A stretch of DNA of 64,000 nucleotides from Gammaproteobacteria bacterium (GTDB lineage: Bacteria > Pseudomonadota > Gammaproteobacteria > SZUA-229): the NCBI GenBank assembly GCA_026195895.1, contig JAPHRO010000015.1, forward strand, positions 62,001-126,000. Direction: 5' to 3'. Below the pieces are notes generated by a model. The model was given only the letters and a program-made list of their open reading frames with translations. It did no database searches and was not told where the DNA came from. The position numbers were made by a program, and so were the translations under genes. Numbering within the stretch: the stretch's first letter is position 1; the number at the start of each line of letters is the position of its first letter. Below, in pieces: positions 8,187-17,703 of this stretch.

Positions 8187-8666
8187 ATGGCACCATTGCA
8201 GGCAGTTTATGAAGATTTCAGCTCATGCTGCGACGATTTCGTGGCAGGCGTAGAGCATCTAAAAGAACGCTCTATACCCAGGGCAGTACAAAGCTTTCAG
8301 CAGGCTTATGATTCTGTAGCGCGTGCTGACATATATCACAATAAGTATGAGTCCTATTGTGGATTAGCCCGGGTACTTTCAGGTGATCATAGCGCGATTG
8401 AATTATGTCGAGATGCCGCCAGAAGTGAAATTCATGATGGTGATGTGTTTCTGAATCTGGCACGTGCCGAATGGTTTCTGGATAATCGAAAGAATACAAT
8501 TATTACGCTGAAAAAAGGACTGCAGATAGATAATCGTCATCCAGGTTTGCGTCAGATGCGAGAACAGTTAGGTATCAGGCAGCGTAGCGCGTTACCCTTT
8601 TTGCCACGTAGTCATCCGCTCAATCATGCATTGGGTAAACTAATGCGGCACTATGACCACAAATAG
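8187..8666 (+). CDS. TPR-like protein of an uncharacterised family, paralogue 1
   Basis: A 159-residue soluble protein with no signal peptide or membrane segment, one of three paralogues in this block. I do not recognise a named function. About residues 16-45 (FVAGVEHL, IPRAVQSFQQAYDS) and 70-115 (ELCRDAARS, HDGDVFLNLARAEWF, TLKKGLQIDNRHPGL) look like TPR helix pairs. A very basic tail follows (GIRQRSALPFLPR, GKLMR). A Cys-Cys pair at 14-15 and a Cys in LCRD are kept in all three copies. The start has GGTGGAG eight bases upstream. A strong terminator follows, so the gene is probably monocistronic under the sigma-54-like promoter at 7992. A scaffold or protein-binding role is inference. Confidence 0.85.
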   Translation: MAPLQAVYEDFSSCCDDFVAGVEHLKERSIPRAVQSFQQAYDSVARADIYHNKYESYCGLARVLSGDHSAIELCRDAARSEIHDGDVFLNLARAEWFLDNRKNTIITLKKGLQIDNRHPGLRQMREQLGIRQRSALPFLPRSHPLNHALGKLMRHYDHK

Positions 8667-8723
8667 TAATACTAATAAAGAAGTGGGAGGATACCTGCAA
8701 TATAATAATCATTAGCGTGGTTG

Positions 8724-8754
8724 GCCACAGAGGTAAACTCTGTGGCTTTTTTTT
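8724..8754 (+). terminator. Intrinsic terminator after TPR-like paralogue 1
   Basis: A perfect 9-bp stem (GCCACAGAG at 8724-8732 with CTCTGTGGC at 8738-8746) around GTAAA is followed by eight T residues (8747-8754). This is a textbook Rho-independent terminator. Confidence 0.92.
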
Positions 8755-8819
8755 CACGCAATTATTATCTGAAAGTTTGTTTCAGTTTTTAACAGGATAG
8801 CAGGAAAGAGGAATTCACG

Positions 8820-9296
8820 GTGTCGTTAAAAGAAGTTACTTATCAGGATTACAGCGCCTGTTGTGCTGATTTTATTAATGGAATTGAGTGCATTCGCTGG
8901 AACCTGATTCCACAGGCAGTCAAGAGCTTTCAGCTCGCTTATGAATCCGTTGGTCAATACGATATATATCATAACAAGTATGCCTCTTTCTGTGGCTATG
9001 CCCGAGTTCTAAACAATGATCGCGGAGGGCTTGAATTATGCCGGGATGTGGCACGCAATGAAATCCATGACGGCGATGTGTTGCTGAATCTGGCACGTGT
9101 GGAATGGCATTACCGAAATCGTAAAAAAGCCGTAATGGCCCTGCAACAGGGTTTGAAAATCGATAACCGGCATCCCGGTCTTGGCAGAATGCGAGAGAAA
9201 ATAGGCTATCGTTCACGCCAGCCGTTGTCTTTTTTGCCCAGGCAGCATTCGTTAAATAACATGATTGGCAAACTGTTTAGAAAAGAAGTCAGTTAA
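8820..9296 (+). CDS. TPR-like protein of an uncharacterised family, paralogue 2
   Basis: A 158-residue protein aligned end to end with paralogue 1, about half of the residues being identical by eye. It starts with GTG, supported by AGAGGA upstream and by alignment of SLKEVTYQDYSACC with the other copies. The same landmarks occur: Cys-Cys at 14-15, YHNKYASFCG, ELCRDVARNEIHDGDV, NLARVEW, IDNRHPGL, LSFLPR and the C-terminal GKLFR. The gene has its own gap after the paralogue 1 terminator, so it needs a separate promoter, which I could not place. Function unknown. The tight conservation of HDGDV and NLAR argues that both copies are functional. Confidence 0.85.
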   Translation: MSLKEVTYQDYSACCADFINGIECIRWNLIPQAVKSFQLAYESVGQYDIYHNKYASFCGYARVLNNDRGGLELCRDVARNEIHDGDVLLNLARVEWHYRNRKKAVMALQQGLKIDNRHPGLGRMREKIGYRSRQPLSFLPRQHSLNNMIGKLFRKEVS

Positions 9297-9423
9297 ACCC
9301 ATTCAAATCATCATAAATCAACTAAAAATGGAATAATTACAGCTTTCTGTGCATCTGGATATAAGGCGGTATCAGGTTCTGTGGAAATTAGTGCTGCTAG
9401 TAAGTGATATCAATCCAGAATAG

Positions 9424-10041
9424 CAACAGGAGATCAATCTGTTTGCCAGTGTAAATATCAATCATCTTAAAAAATTGCATTCAAAAAATATACTGGATAA
9501 GTATATTATTTATACCCATAACAAGCTTGAGCTAATGGTTGCCAAAGGTAATCCTGAAAATATAACCAGCGCTATGGATCTGGCTCGTGACGACCTTGTT
9601 CAGTCTCACCCTAATCCTTTAACCGAAGGGATATTTAAATTTTATGGCAGTGGAATGCTTAAGGATCTGGGTATATATGAGCAGGTAACAGCGGATAAGA
9701 TGTGTAAACAGTGTTGGGCAAAGCCTGGCAAGACATGGTTTACCGCTCGCCATCATCGCGAGACACCCCATCGTATTGAAAATAACCAGGCGGACGTTGG
9801 TATTGTCTGGACCACGGAGGTGGCGTATGCAAAAGCAGAAGGTCGTAAATGTCGCCATCAAGGCGCCGCTTAATAAGCAGGACAAGGTGGCTTATGCAAT
9901 CGGCGAGCTGAATCAAGGCAGGAATAAAATAATGCACGGCTGTTTCTTGAATACCTGGCGACAGCCAAAGCACAAACTATTTATCAGCACTATGGATTCG
10001 TTCCAGCTACTCCCGCTGAATTGGTAATTAAAAGTTTTTAA
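9424..10041 (+). pseudogene. Decayed periplasmic substrate-binding protein gene (ModA-like / SBP_bac_11 type)
   Basis: Pieces of a periplasmic binding protein are spread over two frames. Frame 1 gives LFASVNINHLKKL, NKLELMVAKGNPENI, the ARHHRETPHRI segment and NNQADVGIVWTTEV, then shifts near 9845. Frame 2 continues as VVNVAIKAPLNKQDKVAYAIGELNQG, and near 9930 the reading returns to frame 1 with LFLEYLATAKAQTIYQHYGFVPA to a TAA at 10039. The N-terminal third is missing; faint remains may extend back to about 9340. ModA-like proteins bind molybdate or related anions, but the ligand here cannot be deduced. The two frame shifts and lost start mean it is not expressed as a working protein, unless they are sequencing errors. 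Confidence 0.72.
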
Positions 10042-10061
10042 TAGATATAAGCCTGATATGG

Positions 10062-10094
10062 AAAAAACGATGTCATGGAAGGTGTCGTTTTTTT
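10062..10094 (+). terminator. Intrinsic terminator after the pseudogene
   Basis: AAAAAACGA (10062-10070) pairs with TCGTTTTTT (10085-10093). In RNA the stem extends inward through U-G, G-U, U-G and C-G pairs to a six-base loop, and the 3' arm forms a T-run. It isolates the pseudogene from the third TPR-like gene. Confidence 0.65.
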
Positions 10095-10217
10095 GTCTTG
10101 TTTTCAGGTGTCTAACATGATAAAAAATGGAATTGTAAATTTGTAGCAGGTATAGAAATATCTGAAAAGTGAGCAACCGGATTTGCTCTTGATAATTCGA
10201 AAAGGAGGTCGAAGACT

Positions 10218-10694
10218 ATGTCTTATTTAAAGGCAAGTTATACCGATCACAGTTCATGCTGTGTGGAATTCATTGATGGTATTCAATATCTTGAAAATCG
10301 CCTGATTCACGAAGCGGTTTATAGCTTTAAAAAAGCCTGTGACTCAGCAGGCAAGCATGATCTTAATTTAAATAAATATAAATCCTATTATGGCTTTTCT
10401 CGATTTCTTAAAGGCGATCCAGATGGCCTTAGATTATGTCGAGATGTAACTGTTTCTGCATGTCATGATGGCGATGTGTTTTTTAATCTGGCCAGAGCGG
10501 AATATTTCAATGAAAATAGAAAGCAAATGGTGCTGGCCTTAATTAAAGGTCGTCAGATTGATCGGCAACATGAGGGTTTAAAGCTATTGCAGCAGCAGGT
10601 TGGTGTTAGAAAGCGAAAGCCGCTGCCGTTTTTACCAAGAGAGAATATGTTAAGCGATATGGTTGGTAAATGTTTACGCAATACCAGGCGTTAG
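10218..10694 (+). CDS. TPR-like protein of an uncharacterised family, paralogue 3
   Basis: A 158-residue member of the same family, more diverged than copies 1 and 2. It keeps the Cys-Cys pair at 14-15, AVYSFKKACDS, NKYKSYYG, LRLCRD, the HDGDVFFNLARAE stretch, RKQMVLALIKGRQID, LPFLPR and the terminal GKCLR. The start is well supported by a strong AAGGAGGT ribosome binding site nine bases upstream. A weak hairpin overlapping the stop (10690-10706) with T7 may end transcription. Function is unknown. The family-wide pattern of a TPR core and a basic tail suggests binding to a protein or nucleic acid partner, which is inference. Confidence 0.85.
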   Translation: MSYLKASYTDHSSCCVEFIDGIQYLENRLIHEAVYSFKKACDSAGKHDLNLNKYKSYYGFSRFLKGDPDGLRLCRDVTVSACHDGDVFFNLARAEYFNENRKQMVLALIKGRQIDRQHEGLKLLQQQVGVRKRKPLPFLPRENMLSDMVGKCLRNTRR

Positions 10695-11010
10695 CTATTG
10701 TCTGACTTTTTTTGTTTTGCAGCATTTGTGTTTTTTCTGTTATCGCTGAAAATAAATTTACCCGCAAGTACGCAGCCTTTCATGCCAGGATCGCATGTCT
10801 GGTTTTCGACACGTTGGCATTTACCGCTGGAATCATGGGGGCAGCCCCAGCCGCTACTCATGATGGATCTCCCGATATTAGTGAAATTACAGATGTTAAA
10901 TTATATCAAAATGTAAAAACTAGTCAGCTATTCAGTAATTAGATATTTGTCAGGTAAGTATTTTTAACTTGATGCATGTCAACTGGTCATCAATATAAAG
11001 CGAATACTCT
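10695..11010 (+). other. Intergenic region with possible gene remnant and weak promoter
   Basis: A 316-base gap. Open frames of about 70-75 codons over 10698-10942 in two overlapping registers match nothing I recognise and lack a good ribosome site; they may be remnants. TTGATG at 10969-10974 and TATAAA at 10994-10999 could form a promoter for the dioxygenase gene, but the 19-base spacer is long. Confidence 0.35.
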
Positions 11011-11943
11011 GTGCGTCCTTTCTGGTTGCGGATGTTGCCTGTGTTTGCCCCATTTAATATTGATAGCGATAAAGATTACCTGATCTGGCGAGAACAAAAA
11101 CTGGCGGGATATCCTGAAAAGCTCGAAGATTTAGTGGTGGAAATAAATAATCCAAAAAGGTTAAGCTCGGCAGAACATTTGGCCATGCATGAGCTATGCG
11201 CTAAAACCAATATGGTCATATATGCCGGGCAGTTAACAGGAGCGGATAAGGAAATACCCATTATTATGGGTGAGCAATTTGGCCTGCTGCGTTTAAATAA
11301 TAACTGGCTGGCGGATGAAGATGCAGTAACTTCATTGACAGTGAATAATGAAGGGGATCATGCGCAGTATATTCCCTATACGAATCGTCCAATAAAATGG
11401 CATACCGACGGATATTATAATAGTGCGAATCAGCAAATATGGGGTTTGTTGTTGCATTGTGTTCAGTCGGCGCAGGAAGGTGGTGAGAACCAGTTACTGG
11501 ATCATGAAATAGCCTATATATATCTGCGCGATGAAAATCCTGACTATATCCGCGTTTTTATGGAAGCTGATGTTATGACAATCCCGGAAAGAATGGATGC
11601 GAACGGTGGCGTGGCTCGAACAGCGGAGGCGGGACCAGTATTTTCAATTCATCCTGAAACGGGGAATTTGCATATGCGATATACCGCGCGCTCCCGCAGC
11701 ATTGTCTGGAAAGATACGCCACTGGTCAAACAGGCAGTTAGCTATCTTGTCGAACTGCTGGGGTCTGATCTACCCTATATTTTCAAAGGTATTTTACAGC
11801 CCGGTATGGGGCTGGTGAGCAATAATGTGCTGCATGACCGGTCTGGCTTTAATGATAAGGATGCCAGTCAACGACTGCTGTATAGAGCAAGGTACTTTGA
11901 TCGTATTTTTGGCACCGGGGTTAGAGAGCTCTATCGTAGGTAA
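11011..11943 (+). CDS. TauD/TfdA-like Fe(II)/2-oxoglutarate-dependent dioxygenase
   Basis: A 310-residue protein with the marks of the TauD family, which hydroxylate small molecules using Fe(II), oxygen and 2-oxoglutarate. The iron-binding pair HxD is seen in IKWHTDGYYN, the distal histidine in NNVLHDRSGF, and the 2-oxoglutarate-binding arginine probably in LLYRARYFDRI. The GVARTAEAGPVFSIHPETG region is typical of the double-stranded beta-helix fold. GTG at 11011 is the first start and ATG at 11032 is equally plausible; neither has a clear ribosome site. It stands alone, with gaps of about 300 bases on both sides. The substrate is unknown. Confidence 0.75.
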   Translation: MRPFWLRMLPVFAPFNIDSDKDYLIWREQKLAGYPEKLEDLVVEINNPKRLSSAEHLAMHELCAKTNMVIYAGQLTGADKEIPIIMGEQFGLLRLNNNWLADEDAVTSLTVNNEGDHAQYIPYTNRPIKWHTDGYYNSANQQIWGLLLHCVQSAQEGGENQLLDHEIAYIYLRDENPDYIRVFMEADVMTIPERMDANGGVARTAEAGPVFSIHPETGNLHMRYTARSRSIVWKDTPLVKQAVSYLVELLGSDLPYIFKGILQPGMGLVSNNVLHDRSGFNDKDASQRLLYRARYFDRIFGTGVRELYRR

Positions 11944-12246
11944 TTATTCCGTCCCCCTGCTTTTTCTATCGCCTAAGTCACTGATTTCTGGACAGTGATT
12001 TCTCCCGCCCCTGCTGGCAAGTCCGATTTCTAACAAAATCAAGATAGTTATTTGAATTCTTTAGTCTGTTTCGCTGCAAATGGCATGATGCTGAGCTATC
12101 TTTAAAGGCGGTTCTGCGATTTGAAAAACCATGCTGAATACCCTCTTAATCTACAGGGTAGTGGTTTGTTGCTGGGTATTTGTCGTCGTACAACTGATCT
12201 ATACGTCAATTAAAGATATAAAGTAGGTCGACCAGGATTCTGATAA
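11944..12246 (+). other. Intergenic region with inverted repeats before the giant sensor gene
   Basis: A 303-base stretch with no coding frame. TCACTG (11978-11983) pairs with CAGTGA (11993-11998) just after the dioxygenase, but only a short T-run follows. A nested inverted repeat lies at 12126-12167: AAACCA/TGGTTT outside and ACCCT/AGGGT inside. It lacks a T-run and may be a leader structure or operator for the gene at 12247. Confidence 0.5.
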
Positions 12247-15200
12247 ATGAGCGAAGTGTTTCAAAATAGAAAATCTACATTAACACTGATAATTGTGCTC
12301 AGTTTATTTCTTCTTGTTATCGATGCTTTTGTTTATTTTCACCAGCAGAATTACCTGCATCAGCGCTTGCAGGAACATTTTGAAGATCAGGTTGCGCTCT
12401 TTTTTGAGTTAGGGCATAAATCATTTGTCAATGATGATCACACGGCCATCAAAAATATCCTTGATCTATGGAACAGTGATGAACCGGAAATTTTTGCGGT
12501 TAGAGTTTCTGCAGAGAACGGTGCTGTAATTGCAGAGAATGCAAATGAAAGACCGGTGGATTACTCAAAAGCATATCGTACTAAACGGCAGTATGATGAA
12601 TCTACAGTTATATTCTTTGATCTGGTTGCTGATTATTCTGAAATAAATAGTGAGATGTTAAAGCTTTTAATAAGGCTTTTGGGTTTTTCTATTCTGCTGG
12701 TCGGCATTATGTCGTATCTACTTCACCGGCTGGCAATTATCCCTATTGTCAGTGAAAGCAAAGGTCGTTTCGCTTCATTCGTGGACAACCTCCCTGTCGT
12801 TATTTATATGAAAAATTTGCAGGGCCAGTACATTTTATCGAATAAATATCTTAATCAACAACTTGATCTTGCGAATAGTCAGGTGCTTGGTAAAACAGAT
12901 AAAGATATCTTCAAGGAAGATTTCGCTCAAAAAATAATGCAGGATGACAAACTTGTCCTGGCTGAGAAAAGAGCTATGGAGTTTGAAGATTATTTGTTAG
13001 ACGAAACAAATGACTTAATATTTTATACAACAAAATTCCCTATTGTCTCAAAGCATGGCGACATTGAGGCTATTGGCGGAATATCAGTTGATATTACAGC
13101 TTATAAAAAAGCTTCAGAAAAACTGGTAAAAATTAGCCGGGCATTAAAAGTTCTTTCCGAAGTAGATGCTTCGATGATTCACACATGTAATGAGCGGCAG
13201 TGGCTCAATGATGTGTGTCAGTATCTGGTTGATATTGGCGGCTACAGGTTTGCGTGGATCGGTCTTGCCCAGGAAGGGAATGCGAAAAGTATTTTGCCTG
13301 TTGCTGATGCGGGGTATGAAGATGGTTATTTGTCTACTCTAAATTTGACATGGTCCGATACTGTTCGGGGCCAGGGTCCTGCGGGCACTGCGGTCAGAGA
13401 AAAAATAGCCTGTGTAATTTCGAATACGCAAATAGATCCTCGCTTTGAGCCATGGAGAGATGATGCTTTGAAGAGGGGCTATAACTCTGTGTGCAGCGTA
13501 CCCATTGTTATAGGCGACAGTATGGGTTTATTGTCGCTGTATTCATCTGAGCATGATGCGTTTGATAGTGAAGAAATTAATTTGATTGAAGATATTGCTG
13601 AGGATATAGGCTTCGGTATATTGAATTTTAGAACTCGAGCTGAGAATAAAAAAACACAGGATGCATTGTCATCGGAAAAACAAAAATTTGAACAAATCGT
13701 CGAAGGTATTGATGCCGGTGTTATATTGCTTAATTCCGAGTTAAGAATTATCTGGGCCAATACTACATTTCAGTCATGGTTTGGCTCACTGGACAGTATA
13801 AAAGGTAATCATTGTTATTCTGTTTTTGGCTATGCAGATAAGACTGACAATTGTTCAACCTGTGTGGCGGAAAAAACGCAACAAGTTGAAAAAGTAGTTG
13901 TAGCTATAAAAATGCCTGATGGTATTGAAAAGTATTTTGAGCTGGTCACTGCGCCGCTTTTTGAGAATGATCGCATTATTCAATATGTACAAATGGTTCT
14001 AGATGTAACCGAGCGTAAGGTGCTTGAGAATAAACGTATAGAAATAGAACAAAGATTAAATGAAGCACAGCATATTGCGAAATTAGGTAGTTGGCAGCTA
14101 GATATAAAAAACAACAAATTTAGCTGGTCTGACGAAGTATTTAATATCTTCGAATTAGATCCCAAAGCATCGGAGGCCACTTACGATACATTTTTTAATG
14201 TAGTGCATCCCGATGAAAGAGAGAAGGTGAAAAAAGCATATAGAGAATCTCTGCTTAGTAAGCAGCCCTATGAGATAGTACATAGGGTTCTGCTGGGTGG
14301 AGGAGAAATAAAATTTGTTCATGAGCGATGCGAAACGAGTTTTGATGAGCAAGGTGAGCCTCTAATATCAATTGGTACTATTCAGGATATAACAGATCAG
14401 GTTCAGGTTGAGCAGGCGCTGAATGAGAGTCAGGATCATTATCGCCGTTTAATAGAATCTACTACAGCCATACCCTGGGAAATGGACTTAAAAGCAAACA
14501 GGTTTATTTTTGTCGGTCCGCAGGCAGTTAAAGTGCTTGGATACAAGGTGGCTGACTGGTACCAGGAAAATTTTTGGCAAGATCATATTCATCCCGATGA
14601 TAAAAATGAAACGATTAAAGCATTTGAGGCTGCAACCCAAAGCGGTATAGATCATGAATTCGAATATCGAATAATATCTTCAGATGGTCGTGTAGTGTGG
14701 GTTCATGATAACGTTAAAGTTGTCAAAGAAAATGATGTGCCCATACGTTTGCAGGGTTTTATGTTTGACGTGACAGATCGACGACATGCAGAAGAGGTTT
14801 TGCGTCGCACGCAAAAAATGGATGCTGTTGGAAAGTTGACTGGTGGTATTGCACATGATTTCAATAACCAGTTAGGCGTTGTCCAGGGATACCTGGATTT
14901 TCTTGATGCTTATACTGAGAATTCTGAAAAGCCTCATCGCTGGGTTATGTCTGCTTCTCGAGCGACCCGACGTTGTATCGATTTATCTAAAAGATTACTC
15001 AATTTCTCCCGCCAGCAACAGATTGAAGCGGAGCCAGTAAATATAAATCAGGCACTGGAGAAAATGCATGAACTGATAGCTCGTTCATTAACGCCCAGGA
15101 TAGAGGTTAAATATGATCTCGATCAGAAGTTGTGGCCGGTTAATATAAATCCAGGAGAACTGGAAGATGTTTTTCTAAACCTGGCAATAAATTCTCGTGA

Positions 15201-17655
15201 TGCAATGCCAGCCGGCGGTTGCTTCTCCATCCGAACTAAAAATCATAGTTTGAGGGATGACGAGGGTTTAATAATATCGGGTATGGAGCCCGGTGATTAT
15301 ATTGAAATTCGTATTACAGATACGGGTACTGGTATCAAACAGGAAAATCTTGATCGAGTATTTGAACCATTCTTTACTACTAAAGAAGAAGGTAAGGGAA
15401 CGGGGCTTGGGCTTTCGATGGTTTATAGTTTTGTACAGCGTGCAAATGGCGTTATTCATATGGATTCAGGCGCGGGGGAGGGAACCTCGTTTTATATTTA
15501 TTTGCCAAGATTATTACAGGACTCAGACGCTGTCGAAGTGGTTTCAAAAGATGAAAGTGTTATATCGGTATCGGGCAAAGGTGAAATTATTCTGGTTGTT
15601 GATGACGAAGATGAATTGCGAAATCTCGCTGTGGTTTTCCTTGAAATGTTTGGCTATAAAACCCTGGAGGCTGGAAACGCAGCACAGGCAATGAATATAC
15701 TCACATCGGATGCCCGAGTCGATTTACTGTTCACTGATATTATTATGCCGGGTGGTACCAATGGCTATGAGTTGGCAGAAAAGGCCAGGGGAATACGTCC
15801 AGATATAAAGGTGTTGCTAACATCAGGGTTTACTGGCGATATATCTCAGTATCAAAGATCTACAGATGTTCTGCTTAATAAGCCGTATAGTAAACAGGAA
15901 TTGTTACAGCATATAAATGATGTGCTTGTTTTTAATGATGATGCTGAAAAAGATGAGCAAGTTATAGATGAGCAAGTTAAAGAGCAGGAAACTGCGCAAA
16001 CAGATGTATTTGAATGGGATATAAATCTAAGTACTGGTCATGAAGTTATTGATAAGGATCATCAGTATTTATTTAAATTATTGCAGGATTATTCCGTGGC
16101 TCTTGATAATCATACGATCAATCAAAAAGCGCCAGAAATTTTCGACGAACTAATAAATTATACTGATTATCATTTTGCCAGAGAGGAGGCATTAATGCAG
16201 GCCTGTGATTATCCGCATTATGAAAATCATCGGCAGGTGCATAAAATGCTGGTAACCATGGTTAATGACCTGGTAAAAGTTTATCGTCAGGATGTAGATG
16301 TTTTTGATCATAATTCAACAGTTAGATTTTTAAAGCACTGGTTAACGGGGCATATATTAGGAATGGACAAGGCCTACGTTGAATATATTCAGGGGAATGA
16401 ATTGCAAATAGAGCAGGCAATAGCTGAAGTGAGTGGTGCTGAAAATATAGATAAGCCGCAAACAGAAAAAATAAAACTTGCAGTAGTTGATGATGAAATA
16501 AGTATGGGTGAATTTGTTTGTGATGTGGCAGAAAGCTGTGATTTTAATACTGTGAATTACACCCATGCGGCAGATTTCATTGCGCATCATGATGATGAAT
16601 TTAATGTGATAGTGCTTGATTTGCTAATGCCCGATTTTGACGGTATTGAAATGATTCGATTGCTGGCGGGTATGGATAGTGGCGCAGCGTTGATATTGAT
16701 TTCTGGTGTTGATGAAAGCGTATTGCATTCAGCGCAGGAATTGGCTCATGAGCATGGTTTAAATATAGCCGGCACGTTGCAGAAACCCTTCCATGCCCAT
16801 GAATTGAAAAAACTGCTGGAGGTAGTGAGGGCTAAAGTCAAAAAAGAAAAGCCAGTAGTGGTGACTTCAAGTTCAGTAGAGAATGCAGAGTTTGAAATTG
16901 CCGACTTGCAGGAGGCGCTTCATTTGCATCAGTTCATTGGTTATTTTCAGCCACAAATATCAATTGCTACCCATCAGGTTATTGGTTTTGAAGTGCTCAT
17001 GCGCTGGAATCATCCTGAACAGGGTTTGATTCCACCATTTAGATTTATTCCTCTGGCAGAATCGTCAGGACTGATTGATGAAATGACATGGCAGTTGTTG
17101 GAGCAGGTCACCAGGGAGTGGCAGGCTCGTCAGCTAGAGCAGACGATTTCAGTGAATATGACTGCAGGTATGTTTAAGACACTTGATTTGCCGGAAAAAC
17201 TTCATGCGATCGGAGAAAAAAATGGTTTCACTGATTCATCTCGGTTGATGCTGGAAGTAACAGAATCGGCGTTGATGGAGGAGTTGACCAAATCACTGGA
17301 CAGTCTCACCCGCTTACGAATGAAAGGCTTTAAATTATCTATTGATGATTTCGGTACCGGTTATTCTTCCATGATTCAGCTATATAGAGCGCCATTTTCC
17401 GAGCTTAAAGTAGATCAGTCGTTTGTTATGCGAATGGAGAAAGAATCTGAAGCGCGGGCTATTGTTGAGTCGACGATTGATCTGGGCCACAACTTAAACA
17501 TGAAAGTGGTGGCTGAGGGTGTTGAAAGCGCATCGATTTTGCACAGACTCAGTGAGCTGGGTTGCGATATAGCGCAGGGTTATCATATAGCGAAACCCAT
17601 GCCGATCGAGGCGGTGCCTGGATGGCTGGAAGAGTGGAATGGAAAATACAATTAA
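12247..17655 (+). CDS. Giant hybrid sensor kinase: PAS-GAF-PAS3-HisKA-HATPase-REC-hemerythrin-REC-EAL
   Basis: An 1802-residue inner membrane signalling protein. Two transmembrane helices (about 13-31 and 140-160) flank a small periplasmic part. Then follow a PAS (about 178-290), a GAF (300-455), three more PAS domains (to about 855), a kinase core with H870 in GGIAHDFNN and an ATPase with DTGTGI and GTGLGLS, and REC1 with phospho-acceptor D1164. The hemerythrin domain (about 1254-1385) has all seven di-iron ligands: H1272, H1309, E1313, H1328, H1332, H1369 and D1374. REC2 has D1458. The EAL domain (from about 1560; E1582 in EVLMRW) keeps [22 protein letters not shown] and AEGVES, so it may degrade c-di-GMP. 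There is no GGDEF domain. Gas or redox input controlling a phosphodiesterase is inference. Confidence 0.9.
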   Translation: MSEVFQNRKSTLTLIIVLSLFLLVIDAFVYFHQQNYLHQRLQEHFEDQVALFFELGHKSFVNDDHTAIKNILDLWNSDEPEIFAVRVSAENGAVIAENANERPVDYSKAYRTKRQYDESTVIFFDLVADYSEINSEMLKLLIRLLGFSILLVGIMSYLLHRLAIIPIVSESKGRFASFVDNLPVVIYMKNLQGQYILSNKYLNQQLDLANSQVLGKTDKDIFKEDFAQKIMQDDKLVLAEKRAMEFEDYLLDETNDLIFYTTKFPIVSKHGDIEAIGGISVDITAYKKASEKLVKISRALKVLSEVDASMIHTCNERQWLNDVCQYLVDIGGYRFAWIGLAQEGNAKSILPVADAGYEDGYLSTLNLTWSDTVRGQGPAGTAVREKIACVISNTQIDPRFEPWRDDALKRGYNSVCSVPIVIGDSMGLLSLYSSEHDAFDSEEINLIEDIAEDIGFGILNFRTRAENKKTQDALSSEKQKFEQIVEGIDAGVILLNSELRIIWANTTFQSWFGSLDSIKGNHCYSVFGYADKTDNCSTCVAEKTQQVEKVVVAIKMPDGIEKYFELVTAPLFENDRIIQYVQMVLDVTERKVLENKRIEIEQRLNEAQHIAKLGSWQLDIKNNKFSWSDEVFNIFELDPKASEATYDTFFNVVHPDEREKVKKAYRESLLSKQPYEIVHRVLLGGGEIKFVHERCETSFDEQGEPLISIGTIQDITDQVQVEQALNESQDHYRRLIESTTAIPWEMDLKANRFIFVGPQAVKVLGYKVADWYQENFWQDHIHPDDKNETIKAFEAATQSGIDHEFEYRIISSDGRVVWVHDNVKVVKENDVPIRLQGFMFDVTDRRHAEEVLRRTQKMDAVGKLTGGIAHDFNNQLGVVQGYLDFLDAYTENSEKPHRWVMSASRATRRCIDLSKRLLNFSRQQQIEAEPVNINQALEKMHELIARSLTPRIEVKYDLDQKLWPVNINPGELEDVFLNLAINSRDAMPAGGCFSIRTKNHSLRDDEGLIISGMEPGDYIEIRITDTGTGIKQENLDRVFEPFFTTKEEGKGTGLGLSMVYSFVQRANGVIHMDSGAGEGTSFYIYLPRLLQDSDAVEVVSKDESVISVSGKGEIILVVDDEDELRNLAVVFLEMFGYKTLEAGNAAQAMNILTSDARVDLLFTDIIMPGGTNGYELAEKARGIRPDIKVLLTSGFTGDISQYQRSTDVLLNKPYSKQELLQHINDVLVFNDDAEKDEQVIDEQVKEQETAQTDVFEWDINLSTGHEVIDKDHQYLFKLLQDYSVALDNHTINQKAPEIFDELINYTDYHFAREEALMQACDYPHYENHRQVHKMLVTMVNDLVKVYRQDVDVFDHNSTVRFLKHWLTGHILGMDKAYVEYIQGNELQIEQAIAEVSGAENIDKPQTEKIKLAVVDDEISMGEFVCDVAESCDFNTVNYTHAADFIAHHDDEFNVIVLDLLMPDFDGIEMIRLLAGMDSGAALILISGVDESVLHSAQELAHEHGLNIAGTLQKPFHAHELKKLLEVVRAKVKKEKPVVVTSSSVENAEFEIADLQEALHLHQFIGYFQPQISIATHQVIGFEVLMRWNHPEQGLIPPFRFIPLAESSGLIDEMTWQLLEQVTREWQARQLEQTISVNMTAGMFKTLDLPEKLHAIGEKNGFTDSSRLMLEVTESALMEELTKSLDSLTRLRMKGFKLSIDDFGTGYSSMIQLYRAPFSELKVDQSFVMRMEKESEARAIVESTIDLGHNLNMKVVAEGVESASILHRLSELGCDIAQGYHIAKPMPIEAVPGWLEEWNGKYN

Positions 17656-17703
17656 TCAGAGACGTCTTAAATAATTATCGAGTAATGAAAATCTGGGCGC
17701 TTG

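Noticed and set aside
10698-10942. Two overlapping open frames of about 70-75 codons after TPR-like paralogue 3
   Set aside because: Neither has a ribosome site, a known motif or a convincing codon pattern. Kept only as a possible remnant in the gap description.
17650-17685. Similar sequence just after the giant sensor gene and after the Nudix-ThiE gene (ATCAGAG-N2-GTCTTAAAT at about 17656 and 43756)
   Set aside because: Fifteen of seventeen bases match, but two short copies in 64 kb can arise by chance and there is no inverted structure or mobile gene nearby. A genome-wide copy count would decide.
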